Of a stretch of DNA of 64,000 nt, positions 36,092 through 44,303 are shown one piece after another. The position numbers and the translations under genes are program-made. Source of the DNA: Azophilus sp965214305 (GTDB lineage Bacteria > Pseudomonadota > Gammaproteobacteria > Pseudomonadales > Azotimanducaceae). The stretch covers positions 2,542,001 to 2,606,000 of the forward strand of contig OZ243949.1 in assembly GCA_965214305.1 (NCBI GenBank), in the 5' to 3' direction. The notes below the pieces were generated by a model that worked only from the letters and a program-made list of their open reading frames with translations, was not told the DNA's origin and ran no database searches. Numbering within the stretch: the stretch's first letter is position 1; the number at the start of each line of letters is the position of its first letter.

Positions 36092-36829
36092 ATGACCGGA
36101 GTGTTGGCAACATTGGGGCGCGGCCTTTTTGATGCGCTAAAAGACCTCGCGCCCATCATCCTTGTCATCGCCTTCTTTCAGGTTGTTGTATTGCAGCAGC
36201 CCTTCCCCAATTTGGCGGGGATTCTGGTCGGGCTCGTTTGTGTCATCGTTGGTCTGACCCTGTTCGTGCAAGGCTTGGAAACCGGCCTGTTCCCGCTCGG
36301 CGAAGAGATCGCCCATGAATTCGCGAACAAGGGCAGCTTATCGGCCTTGCTTGCCTTTGCATTTTGCCTGGGTTTCGGCACCACCGTGGCGGAGCCGGCA
36401 TTGATAGCGGTGGCGGCGGAAGCGGCGGCGGTGGCGGCGGAAGCCGGCGTCATCGGGGCGGGTGACTCGGCCCGGACGGAATACGCCTTTAATCTGCGCA
36501 TGGTGGTGGCCGTATCGGTCGGGACGGCCATCGTGCTGGGCGTCATACGCATCCTCAAAGGTTGGCCCATCCACCGTTTCATTATCGGCGGCTATGTCCT
36601 GGTGACGACCATGACGCTGTTCGCGCCCGATGAAATCATTGGCGTGGCCTACGACTCGGGCGGCGTGACCACCAGTACCATCACCGTGCCCCTGGTTACG
36701 GCGCTCGGTGTTGGCTTGGCCAAATGCATCAAAGGCCGCAACCCCATGATCGATGGATTTGGGCTAATCGCCTTTGCGAGCCTAACGCCCATGATCTTCG
36801 TGCTCGGCTACGGCATGGTGATGCAATGA
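36092..36829 (+). CDS. DUF1538 family integral membrane protein (first of a pair)
   Basis: 245 residues, about six membrane spans. Contains FFQVVVLQQPFPN, LGFGTTVAEPALIAVAAEA, and VAYDSGGVTTSTITVPLVTALGVGL, the signature segments of DUF1538. In many bacteria two such domains are fused in one polypeptide; here they are two genes overlapping by one base. A P-II-like protein follows, so a transporter regulated by a P-II-type sensor is a reasonable inference. Substrate not known. Confidence 0.85.
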   Translation: MTGVLATLGRGLFDALKDLAPIILVIAFFQVVVLQQPFPNLAGILVGLVCVIVGLTLFVQGLETGLFPLGEEIAHEFANKGSLSALLAFAFCLGFGTTVAEPALIAVAAEAAAVAAEAGVIGAGDSARTEYAFNLRMVVAVSVGTAIVLGVIRILKGWPIHRFIIGGYVLVTTMTLFAPDEIIGVAYDSGGVTTSTITVPLVTALGVGLAKCIKGRNPMIDGFGLIAFASLTPMIFVLGYGMVMQ

Positions 36830-37701
36830 TGCAATTTCTGAGTCATCTTGCCGACACGGCGTTATCGACGGTGGTGGATGTGGCGCCGATCGTTGCGGTG
36901 CTGGTTTTCTTCCAGGTTGTCGTGCTGCGTCGGCGCTTGCCCAACCTTGGCCGTATCGTCGCCGGATTCGTCTATGTGCTCATTGGTCTCACTCTGTTTC
37001 TCATCGGCTTGGAGGACGCTTTGTTTCCAATCGGCGAAACCATGGCCCGGCAACTGACGGCGGTGGGTGCGGACGGCCTTACCGCCTTGGGCGATGCGGT
37101 GCCTGCGGTGGCTGTTGGTAATAGCGGTTCTGTGGTGGGTGGCCCGGCGGAGGCGCTTGCCAAGATTGCCGATGCGACCGCGGCCGTGGTTTGGGACGAC
37201 TACCTTCTGGTCTACGCCTTTGCGGCGGCGATTGGCTTTGCTACCACGGTTGCCGAACCGTCTCTGATCGCGGTATCGCTGAAGGCCGAAGAGGTTTCCG
37301 GCGGCGCCGTGAATGCCTGGGGGTTGCGGTTGGCCGTGGCGGTCGGGGTGGCTGTGGGCGTGGCGCTTGGTTGCTTCCGCATTGTTACCGGCACGCCCCT
37401 GCCCTGGTACATCGTGGCTGCCTATGTGGTGGTGATCCTGCAAACATTTGGTTCGAGCCGCTCCATCGTTCCCTTGGCCTACGACAGCGGCGGCGTGACC
37501 ACCTCGACAGTGACCGTGCCCGTGGTGGCGGCGCTCGGCCTGGGGCTTGCCGCCAGCGTTCCGGGCCGCAGCCCCCTAATCGACGGCTTTGGCCTGATTG
37601 CCTTCGCCAGCGTCTTTCCCATCATATCGGTGCTTGGTTATGCCATGATCGCCACCCGGCTAAATCGGCGTCGCATCCCCACTCCTGAATTGGAACTCTA
37701 A
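36829..37701 (+). CDS. DUF1538 family integral membrane protein (second of a pair)
   Basis: 290 residues from the ATG at 36829 (an overlapping ATG at 36826 is equally possible). Same motifs as the preceding gene: FFQVVVLRRRLPN, IGFATTVAEPSLIAVSLKAEEV and LAYDSGGVTTSTVTVPVVAALGLGL. It has an extra Ala/Gly-rich segment at about residues 75-125. The pair are homologues and probably form one membrane complex. Starts within the stop of the first and is followed by the P-II-like gene after three bases. Confidence 0.85.
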   Translation: MQFLSHLADTALSTVVDVAPIVAVLVFFQVVVLRRRLPNLGRIVAGFVYVLIGLTLFLIGLEDALFPIGETMARQLTAVGADGLTALGDAVPAVAVGNSGSVVGGPAEALAKIADATAAVVWDDYLLVYAFAAAIGFATTVAEPSLIAVSLKAEEVSGGAVNAWGLRLAVAVGVAVGVALGCFRIVTGTPLPWYIVAAYVVVILQTFGSSRSIVPLAYDSGGVTTSTVTVPVVAALGLGLAASVPGRSPLIDGFGLIAFASVFPIISVLGYAMIATRLNRRRIPTPELEL

Positions 37702-37704
37702 GCC

Positions 37705-38067
37705 ATGCAACTCAAATTGCTCCTAACCCTTGTGGACCACGATAAGACCGATACGGTCATCGCGGCGGCGCGCGGCGCTGGCGCAACCGGTGCGACAGTC
37801 ATCAGCAGCGCTCGCGGCGAGGGGCGGTCTCCGAAAAAGACCTTTCTCGGCCTTGAGGTGGAAGCCAAGCGAGATGTTTTGTTGTTTTTGGTGGCGGCCC
37901 CACTCGCTCGCAAGATTCTCGAGCGCATTCGCGATGCCGGACGTTTCGACGGGGAGCCGGGGGCTGGTGTCGCCTTGCAAATCGACGTTGAGGACGCCGT
38001 CGGCCTATCCACACAAATGGCCGCAATCACGCGGGAGGTTGAGAATACCCGGCAAACCACGGGCTAG
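37705..38067 (+). CDS. P-II-like nitrogen-regulatory-fold protein
   Basis: 120 residues. The start MQLKLLLTLVDHDKTDTVIAAARGAGATGATVISSARGEG has the beta-alpha-beta pattern and T-loop-leading region of the GlnB superfamily, although the canonical T-loop Tyr is not obvious. The C-terminal tail (VEDAVGLSTQMAAITREVENTRQTTG) is longer than in GlnB. It belongs to an operon with the two DUF1538 genes and probably gates them in response to a small molecule. The TAG stop belongs to a repeat B end (GGCTAGGAGCCTCTGCC). Confidence 0.8.
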   Translation: MQLKLLLTLVDHDKTDTVIAAARGAGATGATVISSARGEGRSPKKTFLGLEVEAKRDVLLFLVAAPLARKILERIRDAGRFDGEPGAGVALQIDVEDAVGLSTQMAAITREVENTRQTTG

Positions 38068-38241
38068 GAGCCTCTGCCTGCGGAAGCCCCACAGACCCAC
38101 TTGCTGTCTGGCCATAAACTAAAACCCTGGTCTAACCCGGTCAGAGATTACTGCCCTTGACGGTCTTCGCGACTGATATTTTTCGCGCCGCTTGCGAGGC
38201 GCTTATAATGGCGCCCATCGTTCTTGGAGGGCGCCTTGGTT

Positions 38242-39456
38242 GTGAGCGCTAGCGAATCGAGCCGGAGAATTGCTTCCGGCATGCGTCCCACAGGCCGGCT
38301 GCATCTCGGCCACTATCACGGGGTCATCAAAAACTGGGTGCGGTTGCAGCACGAGTACGAGTGCTATTACTTCGTCGCCGACTGGCACGCGCTGACCACG
38401 GGCTACCACGACACGGCTGATATCGAGCGGCACAGTCTGGAGATGGTGATCGACTGGTTGGCGGCGGGGCTCGATCCGGGGGCGGCGACCATCTTCATTC
38501 AATCGAAAGTGCCCGAACACGCGGAATTGCATCTGCTTTTGTCGATGATTACACCGGTGAGTTGGCTGGAACGGGCACCGAGTTACAAGGATATGCAGAC
38601 CACCCTGAACGACCGCGATTTGGCTACTTACGGTTTTTTGGGTTATCCGGTGCTGCAAGCCGCGGACATCCTCATGTATCGGGCCGGCAACGTACCGGTC
38701 GGCGCCGATCAGGTTGCCCATTTGGAACTGGCCCGCGATATCGCCCGTCGTTTCAATCACGTTTTTGGTTGCGAGCCCGGCTTTGAGGAACAGGCCCGGG
38801 CGGCGTTACGCAAGATGGGTCCCAAGGCCGCGCGTCTCTACGACGGGTTACGCACCGCTTACCTGGGACGCGGCGATACCGAAGCCTTGGAACGGGCGCG
38901 GGCCTTGCTTGCCGAACAGCAGAACCTCTCCAGCGGCGACCGGGAGCGCTTATTTGGCTATCTGGAAGGGAGCGGCCGCATCCTGTTGCCGGAGCCGCAA
39001 GCCCTGCTTGCCGAGCACGCCAAGCTGCCGGGGCTTGACGGTAAGAAGATGTCAAAGTCTTACAACAACACGATACGGCTACGGGAATCCGCCGATGCGG
39101 TCGAGCGCAAGGTGCGCACTATGCAAACCGACCCGGCTCGGCAGCGGCGCACAGACCCGGGCGACCCCGCGAACTGTCCGGTTTTCGACTTGCACGAAGT
39201 ATACTCAAGCCAAGAAACCCTCGATTGGGCGGCGCTCGGTTGCCGCAGCGCCGGCATCGGCTGCCTCGATTGTAAGCGCCCGCTCATCGAGGCTATCAAT
39301 GCGGAGCAGAAGGCGATGATCGAACGCGCCGCGCGTTTTCAAGACCGGCCCGATCTGGTGTATGCCATACTTCAGGAAGGTGCCGAAAAAGCCAGAGACC
39401 TAGCCCGCGACACCCTTGAGGATGTCCGTGCCGGCATTGGCAATCAGCACCGATGA
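38242..39456 (+). CDS. trpS: Tryptophanyl-tRNA synthetase
   Basis: Charges tRNA-Trp. About 404 residues from a GTG at 38242; GGAGG at 38226-38230 would also serve a TTG at 38236, so the exact start is uncertain. Class I features: GMRPTGRLHLGHYHG (HxGH signature), the KMSKS loop LDGKKMSKSYNN, and CPVFDLHEVYSS and CRSAGIGCLDCK, a cysteine-rich stretch seen in one TrpRS subfamily. Overlaps scpA (ATGA), so it heads a trpS-scpA-scpB operon. Confidence 0.95.
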   Translation: MSASESSRRIASGMRPTGRLHLGHYHGVIKNWVRLQHEYECYYFVADWHALTTGYHDTADIERHSLEMVIDWLAAGLDPGAATIFIQSKVPEHAELHLLLSMITPVSWLERAPSYKDMQTTLNDRDLATYGFLGYPVLQAADILMYRAGNVPVGADQVAHLELARDIARRFNHVFGCEPGFEEQARAALRKMGPKAARLYDGLRTAYLGRGDTEALERARALLAEQQNLSSGDRERLFGYLEGSGRILLPEPQALLAEHAKLPGLDGKKMSKSYNNTIRLRESADAVERKVRTMQTDPARQRRTDPGDPANCPVFDLHEVYSSQETLDWAALGCRSAGIGCLDCKRPLIEAINAEQKAMIERAARFQDRPDLVYAILQEGAEKARDLARDTLEDVRAGIGNQHR

Positions 39457-40298
39457 AGCGTCCTCAATCCTGGTGCCAGATGAATAGCGATCAGTCCAAA
39501 AGCCCCGGAGAAGTGCAGCCCGGCACCCGGGTCGAGCCGGTTGCGGTTGTTGCCGGGGAAGCCATCCACGAAGTGCCCGCTGATCTGTACATACCCCCCG
39601 ATGCGCTGGAGGTGTTTCTTGAAACCTTCGAGGGTCCGCTGGATTTGCTGCTTTACCTGATACGCCGCCGCAATCTCGACCTGCTTGAAATCAGCGTTGC
39701 CGAGATCACCGAACAGTACATGCACTATATCGAGTTGATGCGGGTGCTTGAGCTCGAATTGGCCGCCGAATACTTGCTGATGGCGGCAACCCTGGCTTCG
39801 ATCAAGTCGCGCCTGTTACTACCCCGCCACGAGGAGCATGAAGACGAGGAAGACCCCCGAGCCGAATTGCTCCGCCGTTTGCAGGAATATGAACAGATCA
39901 AGGCCGCCGCGGAGGGCATGGACGGCCTACCCCGGGTGGAGCGAGAAATCTTCTTGGTGCGGCCGGAGCGTTCGGCGCCACTGCGGCGGCGTGCTGAGCC
40001 CCCGGTGGACCTGAAGGAAGTGCTGGTTGCCTTGGCCGATGTGCTGGAGCGGGCCGAACTGTATCAGCGCCACAGGGTGCCCATGGAACCACTTTCGGTA
40101 CGGGAGCGCATGTCCGATGTGCTCGCGCGGCTTGGGGGAAGTGCCGACTTTTTGCCGTTCGCGGCTCTGTTCCGGGCGGAAGAGGGGCGCCGCGGTGTGG
40201 TCGTTACCTTTCTGGCGATTACCGAGTTGGTTCGGGAGGGCTTGATCGATTTCGTTCAGAGCGGGCCTTTTGCGCCGATTCATGTGCGGGTCGCCTGA
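39453..40298 (+). CDS. scpA: Segregation and condensation protein A
   Basis: Kleisin subunit of the SMC-ScpAB condensin. 281 residues from the ATG at 39453, which overlaps the trpS stop; the ATG at 39480 is an alternative. Seen: FLETFEGPLDLLLYLIRRRNLDLLEISVAEITEQY (about 49-85, the N-terminal SMC-neck-binding domain), LELELAAEYLLMAATLASIKSRLLLP, an acidic linker and the C-terminal winged-helix with TFLAITELVREGLIDFVQ. Overlaps scpB by one base. Confidence 0.95.
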   Translation: MKRPQSWCQMNSDQSKSPGEVQPGTRVEPVAVVAGEAIHEVPADLYIPPDALEVFLETFEGPLDLLLYLIRRRNLDLLEISVAEITEQYMHYIELMRVLELELAAEYLLMAATLASIKSRLLLPRHEEHEDEEDPRAELLRRLQEYEQIKAAAEGMDGLPRVEREIFLVRPERSAPLRRRAEPPVDLKEVLVALADVLERAELYQRHRVPMEPLSVRERMSDVLARLGGSADFLPFAALFRAEEGRRGVVVTFLAITELVREGLIDFVQSGPFAPIHVRVA

Positions 40299-41035
40299 TG
40301 GCCAACGAGGTTGAGCGCGTTGCTATCGACGAAGTCAAACGGATTGTCGAAGGTGCGCTTATGGCCGCCGACGGACCGCTCTCGGTTGACCGCCTTTTCA
40401 AGTTGTTCCGGCGCGGCGAGTTGGACTCGGCTCGGGGTAAGCAAGTGATCCGCGAGGCGCTGCGCGAACTCGGCGAGGAAACGGCGGGGCGCAGCTATGA
40501 GTTGAAACGGGTGGCTTCCGGCTTTCGCTTCCAGGTGCGCGCGGAACTGAGTGCCTGGGTTGGCCGGCTCTGGGAGGAGAAGCCGCCGCGCTACTCGCGT
40601 GCGTTGTTGGAAACCCTGGCGCTCATCGCATACAAACAACCGGTGACACGCGGCGACATCGAAAAAGTGCGTGGTGTGGCGGTAAGTCAAGGCATCGTGC
40701 GCACCCTCTTGGAGCGGGGTTGGGTACGCATCGTCGGTCAGCGGGAAACACCGGGGCGCCCCAATCTCTACGGCACAACGCCAGCATTTCTTGACTACTT
40801 CGACCTGCGCAAGCTGGAGGAGCTGCCGCCGCTTAACGAGATCAAGACGATAACCGACCCGGAGGTTGCCGAAGGTAAGGCGGAGGAACAGGCCGAAGAC
40901 AGTGTGCAAGCGATGGCGGAGAATCTGGAAACGGCCCGTTCCGGTAACCAAACCGCTGCTGGCCATGGGCTTGCCGAGGTTGTCAGGCTGCCCACGGCCG
41001 CCGGTTTAACGCACGAGCAAGCGGAAGACGATTGA
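40298..41035 (+). CDS. scpB: Segregation and condensation protein B
   Basis: Partner of ScpA in the SMC condensin complex. 245 residues: two winged-helix domains (IVEGALMAADGPLSVDRLFKLF at about 11-32 and EKPPRYSRALLETLALIAYKQPVTRGDIEKVRGV at about 90-125), then RTLLERGWVRIVGQRETPGRPNLYGTT, the family signature. A variable, acidic and Gln/Ala-rich C-terminal tail of about 60 residues follows. The ATG overlaps the scpA stop. Confidence 0.96.
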   Translation: MANEVERVAIDEVKRIVEGALMAADGPLSVDRLFKLFRRGELDSARGKQVIREALRELGEETAGRSYELKRVASGFRFQVRAELSAWVGRLWEEKPPRYSRALLETLALIAYKQPVTRGDIEKVRGVAVSQGIVRTLLERGWVRIVGQRETPGRPNLYGTTPAFLDYFDLRKLEELPPLNEIKTITDPEVAEGKAEEQAEDSVQAMAENLETARSGNQTAAGHGLAEVVRLPTAAGLTHEQAEDD

Positions 41036-41159
41036 TGTGCGGCAATGGGTTCAGCGGTCCTCGGCAATGGCGCCTGTGCATCCCGGTGGTGCGGGCGTTG
41101 CCGGGTTTTCGACGGCGTCCGGCGGGCCCGCAAAGCCAAGCCCTGTGGGGTCTGGGATT

Positions 41160-41459
41160 ATGAGCGGGTTAATGCGCGGCTTGGCGGTATGCGCGGCCCT
41201 GATCCTGTTTGTCTTCGCCGTTATTGCCGTGAACCAAGAGCAAATCTCGTTGCGGTTTCTGGCTTGGCAAACCCCCGCGCTGAGTGTGTTTTGGTGGTTG
41301 TTGCTGGCCCTGATGCTTGGGCTGGCGTTGGGATTTGCCGCCTCCCTTGGCGTCATCACCCGCCAGGCGATGCGCGTTCGCCGGATGCGACGAGACTTGG
41401 CGACGGCCGGCGAGACCTCGCATGATCCCGATCCTTCAGCATCCGCAGACGCACCTTAG
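41160..41459 (+). CDS. LapA-domain (DUF1049) inner-membrane protein
   Basis: 99 residues from the ATG at 41160. Two membrane spans separated by VNQEQISLRFLAWQTPALSV, the LapA/YciS signature, followed by a basic cytoplasmic tail (TRQAMRVRRMRRDLA). In E. coli LapA works with LapB in lipopolysaccharide assembly; no lapB is next to it here. 124 bases after scpB. Confidence 0.8.
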   Translation: MSGLMRGLAVCAALILFVFAVIAVNQEQISLRFLAWQTPALSVFWWLLLALMLGLALGFAASLGVITRQAMRVRRMRRDLATAGETSHDPDPSASADAP

Positions 41460-41505
41460 CCCGCCTATCTCACCAACCGCCTGCCGTGGGCAATAGTGCT
41501 GGATT

Positions 41506-41592
41506 CAGTGGCTCAGTTTCACTTTCCGCTGCCGCAGAGACCGCGCCCGCGTCGGGCTGCGGTCAATGAAGCGTTGCCAAATTGAGCCACTA
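41506..41592. repeat. Repeat family A, copy 2
   Basis: 87 bp; left end CAGTGGCTCAGTTTCACTTT and right end AAATTGAGCCACTA are imperfect inverted repeats. Internally GACCGCGCCCGCGTCGGGCT and GCGGTCAA share the arrangement of copy 1 at 1497-1582. The 41460-41751 gap otherwise holds no gene. Confidence 0.7.
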
Positions 41593-41751
41593 CCGGATTC
41601 CCGAAAAAAGTGGGCCTGTGGCGTCTCTTGGCAAATCACGCACAAAACAAAACGTCTTCGGAGTACGCATCGCGGTGCCCTTGGCTGGCATCCGGGGCCA
41701 AAGGGCCGGGTTATGTTGGCCGTCACCAAAGACGACTACAGGAGGTTAACG

Positions 41752-42075
41752 ATGCGTCGACTTTTCACGATGATGGCCGTGGTGGCCACGCTGCTGGCTG
41801 GTCCGGGGATTCTGGTTGCGGCGAATGAACTTGAAGCTGCTGACACAGCCGCCGCTGGCGAAACATCCCTTGATGAACTCGGGGTTAACATCAATACCGA
41901 CGACGCCGAAACCCTTGCGGCCGGACTGAAAGGCATCGGCCAAAAGAAGGCCGAAGCCATTGTTCAGTATCGCGAAGCCAACGGCCCTTTCAAAACGGCG
42001 GACGAGTTGGTCGAGATAAAGGGTATCGGCCCCCGCATCTTGGATGACAACGCAAGCCTGATTGTGTTGGAGTGA
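41752..42075 (+). CDS. ComEA-like helix-hairpin-helix protein
   Basis: 107 residues from the ATG at 41752, with a textbook AGGAGG six bases away. Signal peptide (about 1-24, ending LVAA), a short linker, then a helix-hairpin-helix DNA-binding domain: VNINTDDAETLAAGLKGIGQKKAEAIVQYREANGPFKTADEL and IKGIGPRILDDN. ComEA proteins bind DNA in the periplasm during natural transformation; small versions without other com genes nearby, as here, are frequent and their role is less certain. Confidence 0.88.
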   Translation: MRRLFTMMAVVATLLAGPGILVAANELEAADTAAAGETSLDELGVNINTDDAETLAAGLKGIGQKKAEAIVQYREANGPFKTADELVEIKGIGPRILDDNASLIVLE

Positions 42076-42084
42076 TTCGCTAGG

Positions 42085-42162
42085 CTAGGAGCCGCTGCCT
42101 GCGGAAGTCGCGAAAGCGAAAATCCGCTCTCATCCGCGAATTCCTATGGCGCAGGCTCCTAG
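42085..42162. repeat. Repeat family B, short complete copy
   Basis: 78 bp from CTAGGAGCCGCTGCCTGCGG to GCGCAGGCTCCTAG, with inverted ends and the inner GTCGCGAAAGCGAAAATCCG. It lacks the central core of the long copies. The tail CCCGCATATCTTACAAGCGA that follows resembles what follows copies at 15820 and 34160. Confidence 0.7.
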
Positions 42163-42285
42163 CCCGCATATCTTACAAGCGACGGGTATCCCCTCGCGCA
42201 CCCCGGCTTGAAGACTCCGGCGTACCACAGGGAAGTTGCTGGGATAGGCGGGCTATTGGCTTGACCGGCTCCTTGCGGTTAGCTG

Positions 42286-43263
42286 ATGATGCGTGCCAAT
42301 GGAAGGGGTCATTGGCCAGAGGATGGGCGGGGCTTGACGATTGCCTGTGTCACCGGCGCATCGGGGTTCATTGGGCGTGCCCTGGTGCGGCGCCTGGAGG
42401 ATACCGGCTGCCGGGTCTTGCGCGCTCATCAAAGCGGTACCTTGAAGGCGGATGATGCCATCGGTGACTGGCCGGCATTGTCCGCAAAGGCACTTGCCCG
42501 CACCTTTGAGGGCATTGACACGGTTTATCACCTGGCCGGTCTGACCGAGCGGGCGCGAGCAGCCGCATCCGCGGATTTCGATGCGGTCAATCGCCAACTC
42601 ACCCTGCGCTTGTTCTGTGCCGCCCGCACCGCCCGGGTTGCCCGCTTCGTTTGGCTCAGTACGGCAAAGGTTCTCGGCGAGACAGCACGGGAGCCGTTGC
42701 GGCCGGATGCGTCCCATGCGCCCATTGGTCCCTATGCCCTGAGCAAGTCCCGTGCGGAACGGCAGTTGCTCGCGACGGATTGCGCAACGACGGCGCTCGC
42801 TATTATTCGTCCTCCGCTCGTCTACGGTCCCGGTGTTGGCGGTAACTTTGACGCTCTCATGCGTTTATGCAGAACCGGTTTGCCGTTGCCCCTGGCTCGG
42901 GCTAGAGCGCGTCGCTCGATCTTGGGCCTCGCCAACTTGGTGGCTTTGCTGGCGCACTTGGCGTCGGTCAATTGGTGCGGCGCCGAGGTGCTGCACGTCT
43001 GCGATGCGCGAGATTGGCGGGTTTGCGACCTCGTTGCGGCCTTACAGCGATACTACGGCCATCCCAGCCGTCAGTTTGCTATCCCCAAACCGCTCGCGCG
43101 GGCAATCGCCGCTCCACTGGGGCTGTCGGGGATGGTTTCCCGGCTCTTTGATCCTTTGCGCATCGATGCCCAAGGTTCGCACCGCCGCCTCGGCTGGCAA
43201 CCGCCCCATACCTCCGAAAAGCTACTTGAGGAAACCGTCGCTTGGACTCGTCGCGAGCATTAA
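42286..43263 (+). CDS. NAD-dependent epimerase/dehydratase (extended SDR)
   Basis: 325 residues as framed; the true start may be a TTG at 42334, just before TIACVTGASGFIGRALV. Rossmann motif TGASGFIG, catalytic Ser-Tyr-Lys set in FVWLSTAKVLGE and PYALSKSRAE, and PPLVYGPGVGGNFDALM. It resembles the UDP-sugar epimerases of O-antigen loci (WbpV/WbnF-type). Its end overlaps the WbpL-type gene, so the two are one transcript feeding surface polysaccharide synthesis. Confidence 0.85.
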   Translation: MMRANGRGHWPEDGRGLTIACVTGASGFIGRALVRRLEDTGCRVLRAHQSGTLKADDAIGDWPALSAKALARTFEGIDTVYHLAGLTERARAAASADFDAVNRQLTLRLFCAARTARVARFVWLSTAKVLGETAREPLRPDASHAPIGPYALSKSRAERQLLATDCATTALAIIRPPLVYGPGVGGNFDALMRLCRTGLPLPLARARARRSILGLANLVALLAHLASVNWCGAEVLHVCDARDWRVCDLVAALQRYYGHPSRQFAIPKPLARAIAAPLGLSGMVSRLFDPLRIDAQGSHRRLGWQPPHTSEKLLEETVAWTRREH

Positions 43264-44252
43264 TCGCCTTGGGCCTCGGCTTCGCGGTCACACTGTTGTT
43301 GCAGGGCTTGCTGATTTTTTTGGCGCGTCGGTACGATCTTCTTGCACCGCCCAGCGATCGTGGTTTTCATGCGGTGCCGACCCCGGCCATCGGCGGGCTG
43401 GGATTCGCCTTACCGATCTTCATCTATCTGGGTTGGTGGAGCCAATCGATGCCCGCCCTTTGGGGGCTGATGGCCGGTGCCGGTGCCTTGGTATTGATCG
43501 GTTTGGTGGACGATTTGCGGGAAACTGGCCGCGGCTTGCGCATTTTGGTGCAGGCGCTGGCCCTGGCGTTGACTTATTGGGCACTCGACCCGCAATGGCC
43601 CTGGTGGGCCATCCCAGCCGTTGGCCTGCTGTTGGTCTGGCACATCAACTTGACCAACTTCATGGATGGCATTGATGGATTGGTGGCCGTTCACAGCCTC
43701 TTTTTCTGTTTGGCCGTGCAACTTTTGACCGGTGGTCTGCCGGGGTTGGAGGGGGTGCTGGTGTGGCTGGGTGCCGGTGCCCTGCTGGGCTTCCTTGTTT
43801 TCAATTGGCCGCCGGCGCGCTTATTCATGGGCGATACGGGCAGTCTCTTTCTCGGATTGATGGTGGCTGTTTTGGCGGTGCGGCTGGTCGTCTACCACGG
43901 ACTGCCATTTTTTGCCTGCACGGTTCTGCTAACGGTATTTTGGTTTGACGCCAGCTACACGCTCTGTGTCAGAATAGCCACCCGCCAGGCATTCACGGAA
44001 CCGCATCGCACCCATCTGTATCAGAAACTGGCGGCGAGGTTCGGGGTTCTATGGACGATCATCGGCTTTGCAGTGTTGTTTGTGTTGTGGCTAACACCCC
44101 TCGCATTCGCCGCCACCAAGCTCGCGGCTTCGCCACTCTATGGATTTGCGGCCCAGCTGCTCGCGGTTTTGCCGCTGGCCCTGGCCGCTTGGTCTTGGCG
44201 CGCCGGACAACCCGAGCCGCACCGGGAAGGACAGATGCCGTGCGCTTTTTAA
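43242..44252 (+). CDS. Undecaprenyl-phosphate sugar-1-phosphate transferase (WecA/WbpL/MraY type)
   Basis: 336 residues from a TTG at 43242 overlapping the SDR gene. Ten or eleven membrane spans. Seen: HAVPTPAIGGLGF, the Asp pair GLVDDLRETG, LTNFMDGIDGL (catalytic Asp loop), LFMGDTGSLFLG and the sugar-specificity loop PHRTHLYQKLA. Initiates polysaccharide assembly by loading a sugar phosphate on undecaprenyl phosphate. Between an epimerase and a WbpM-type dehydratase, as in O-antigen clusters. Confidence 0.9.
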   Translation: MDSSRALIALGLGFAVTLLLQGLLIFLARRYDLLAPPSDRGFHAVPTPAIGGLGFALPIFIYLGWWSQSMPALWGLMAGAGALVLIGLVDDLRETGRGLRILVQALALALTYWALDPQWPWWAIPAVGLLLVWHINLTNFMDGIDGLVAVHSLFFCLAVQLLTGGLPGLEGVLVWLGAGALLGFLVFNWPPARLFMGDTGSLFLGLMVAVLAVRLVVYHGLPFFACTVLLTVFWFDASYTLCVRIATRQAFTEPHRTHLYQKLAARFGVLWTIIGFAVLFVLWLTPLAFAATKLAASPLYGFAAQLLAVLPLALAAWSWRAGQPEPHREGQMPCAF

Positions 44253-44303
44253 CGGTTATTGCCGGGACGGCAAACTAGCGTCGGGCCCCAAGGTGTAATC
44301 CGC

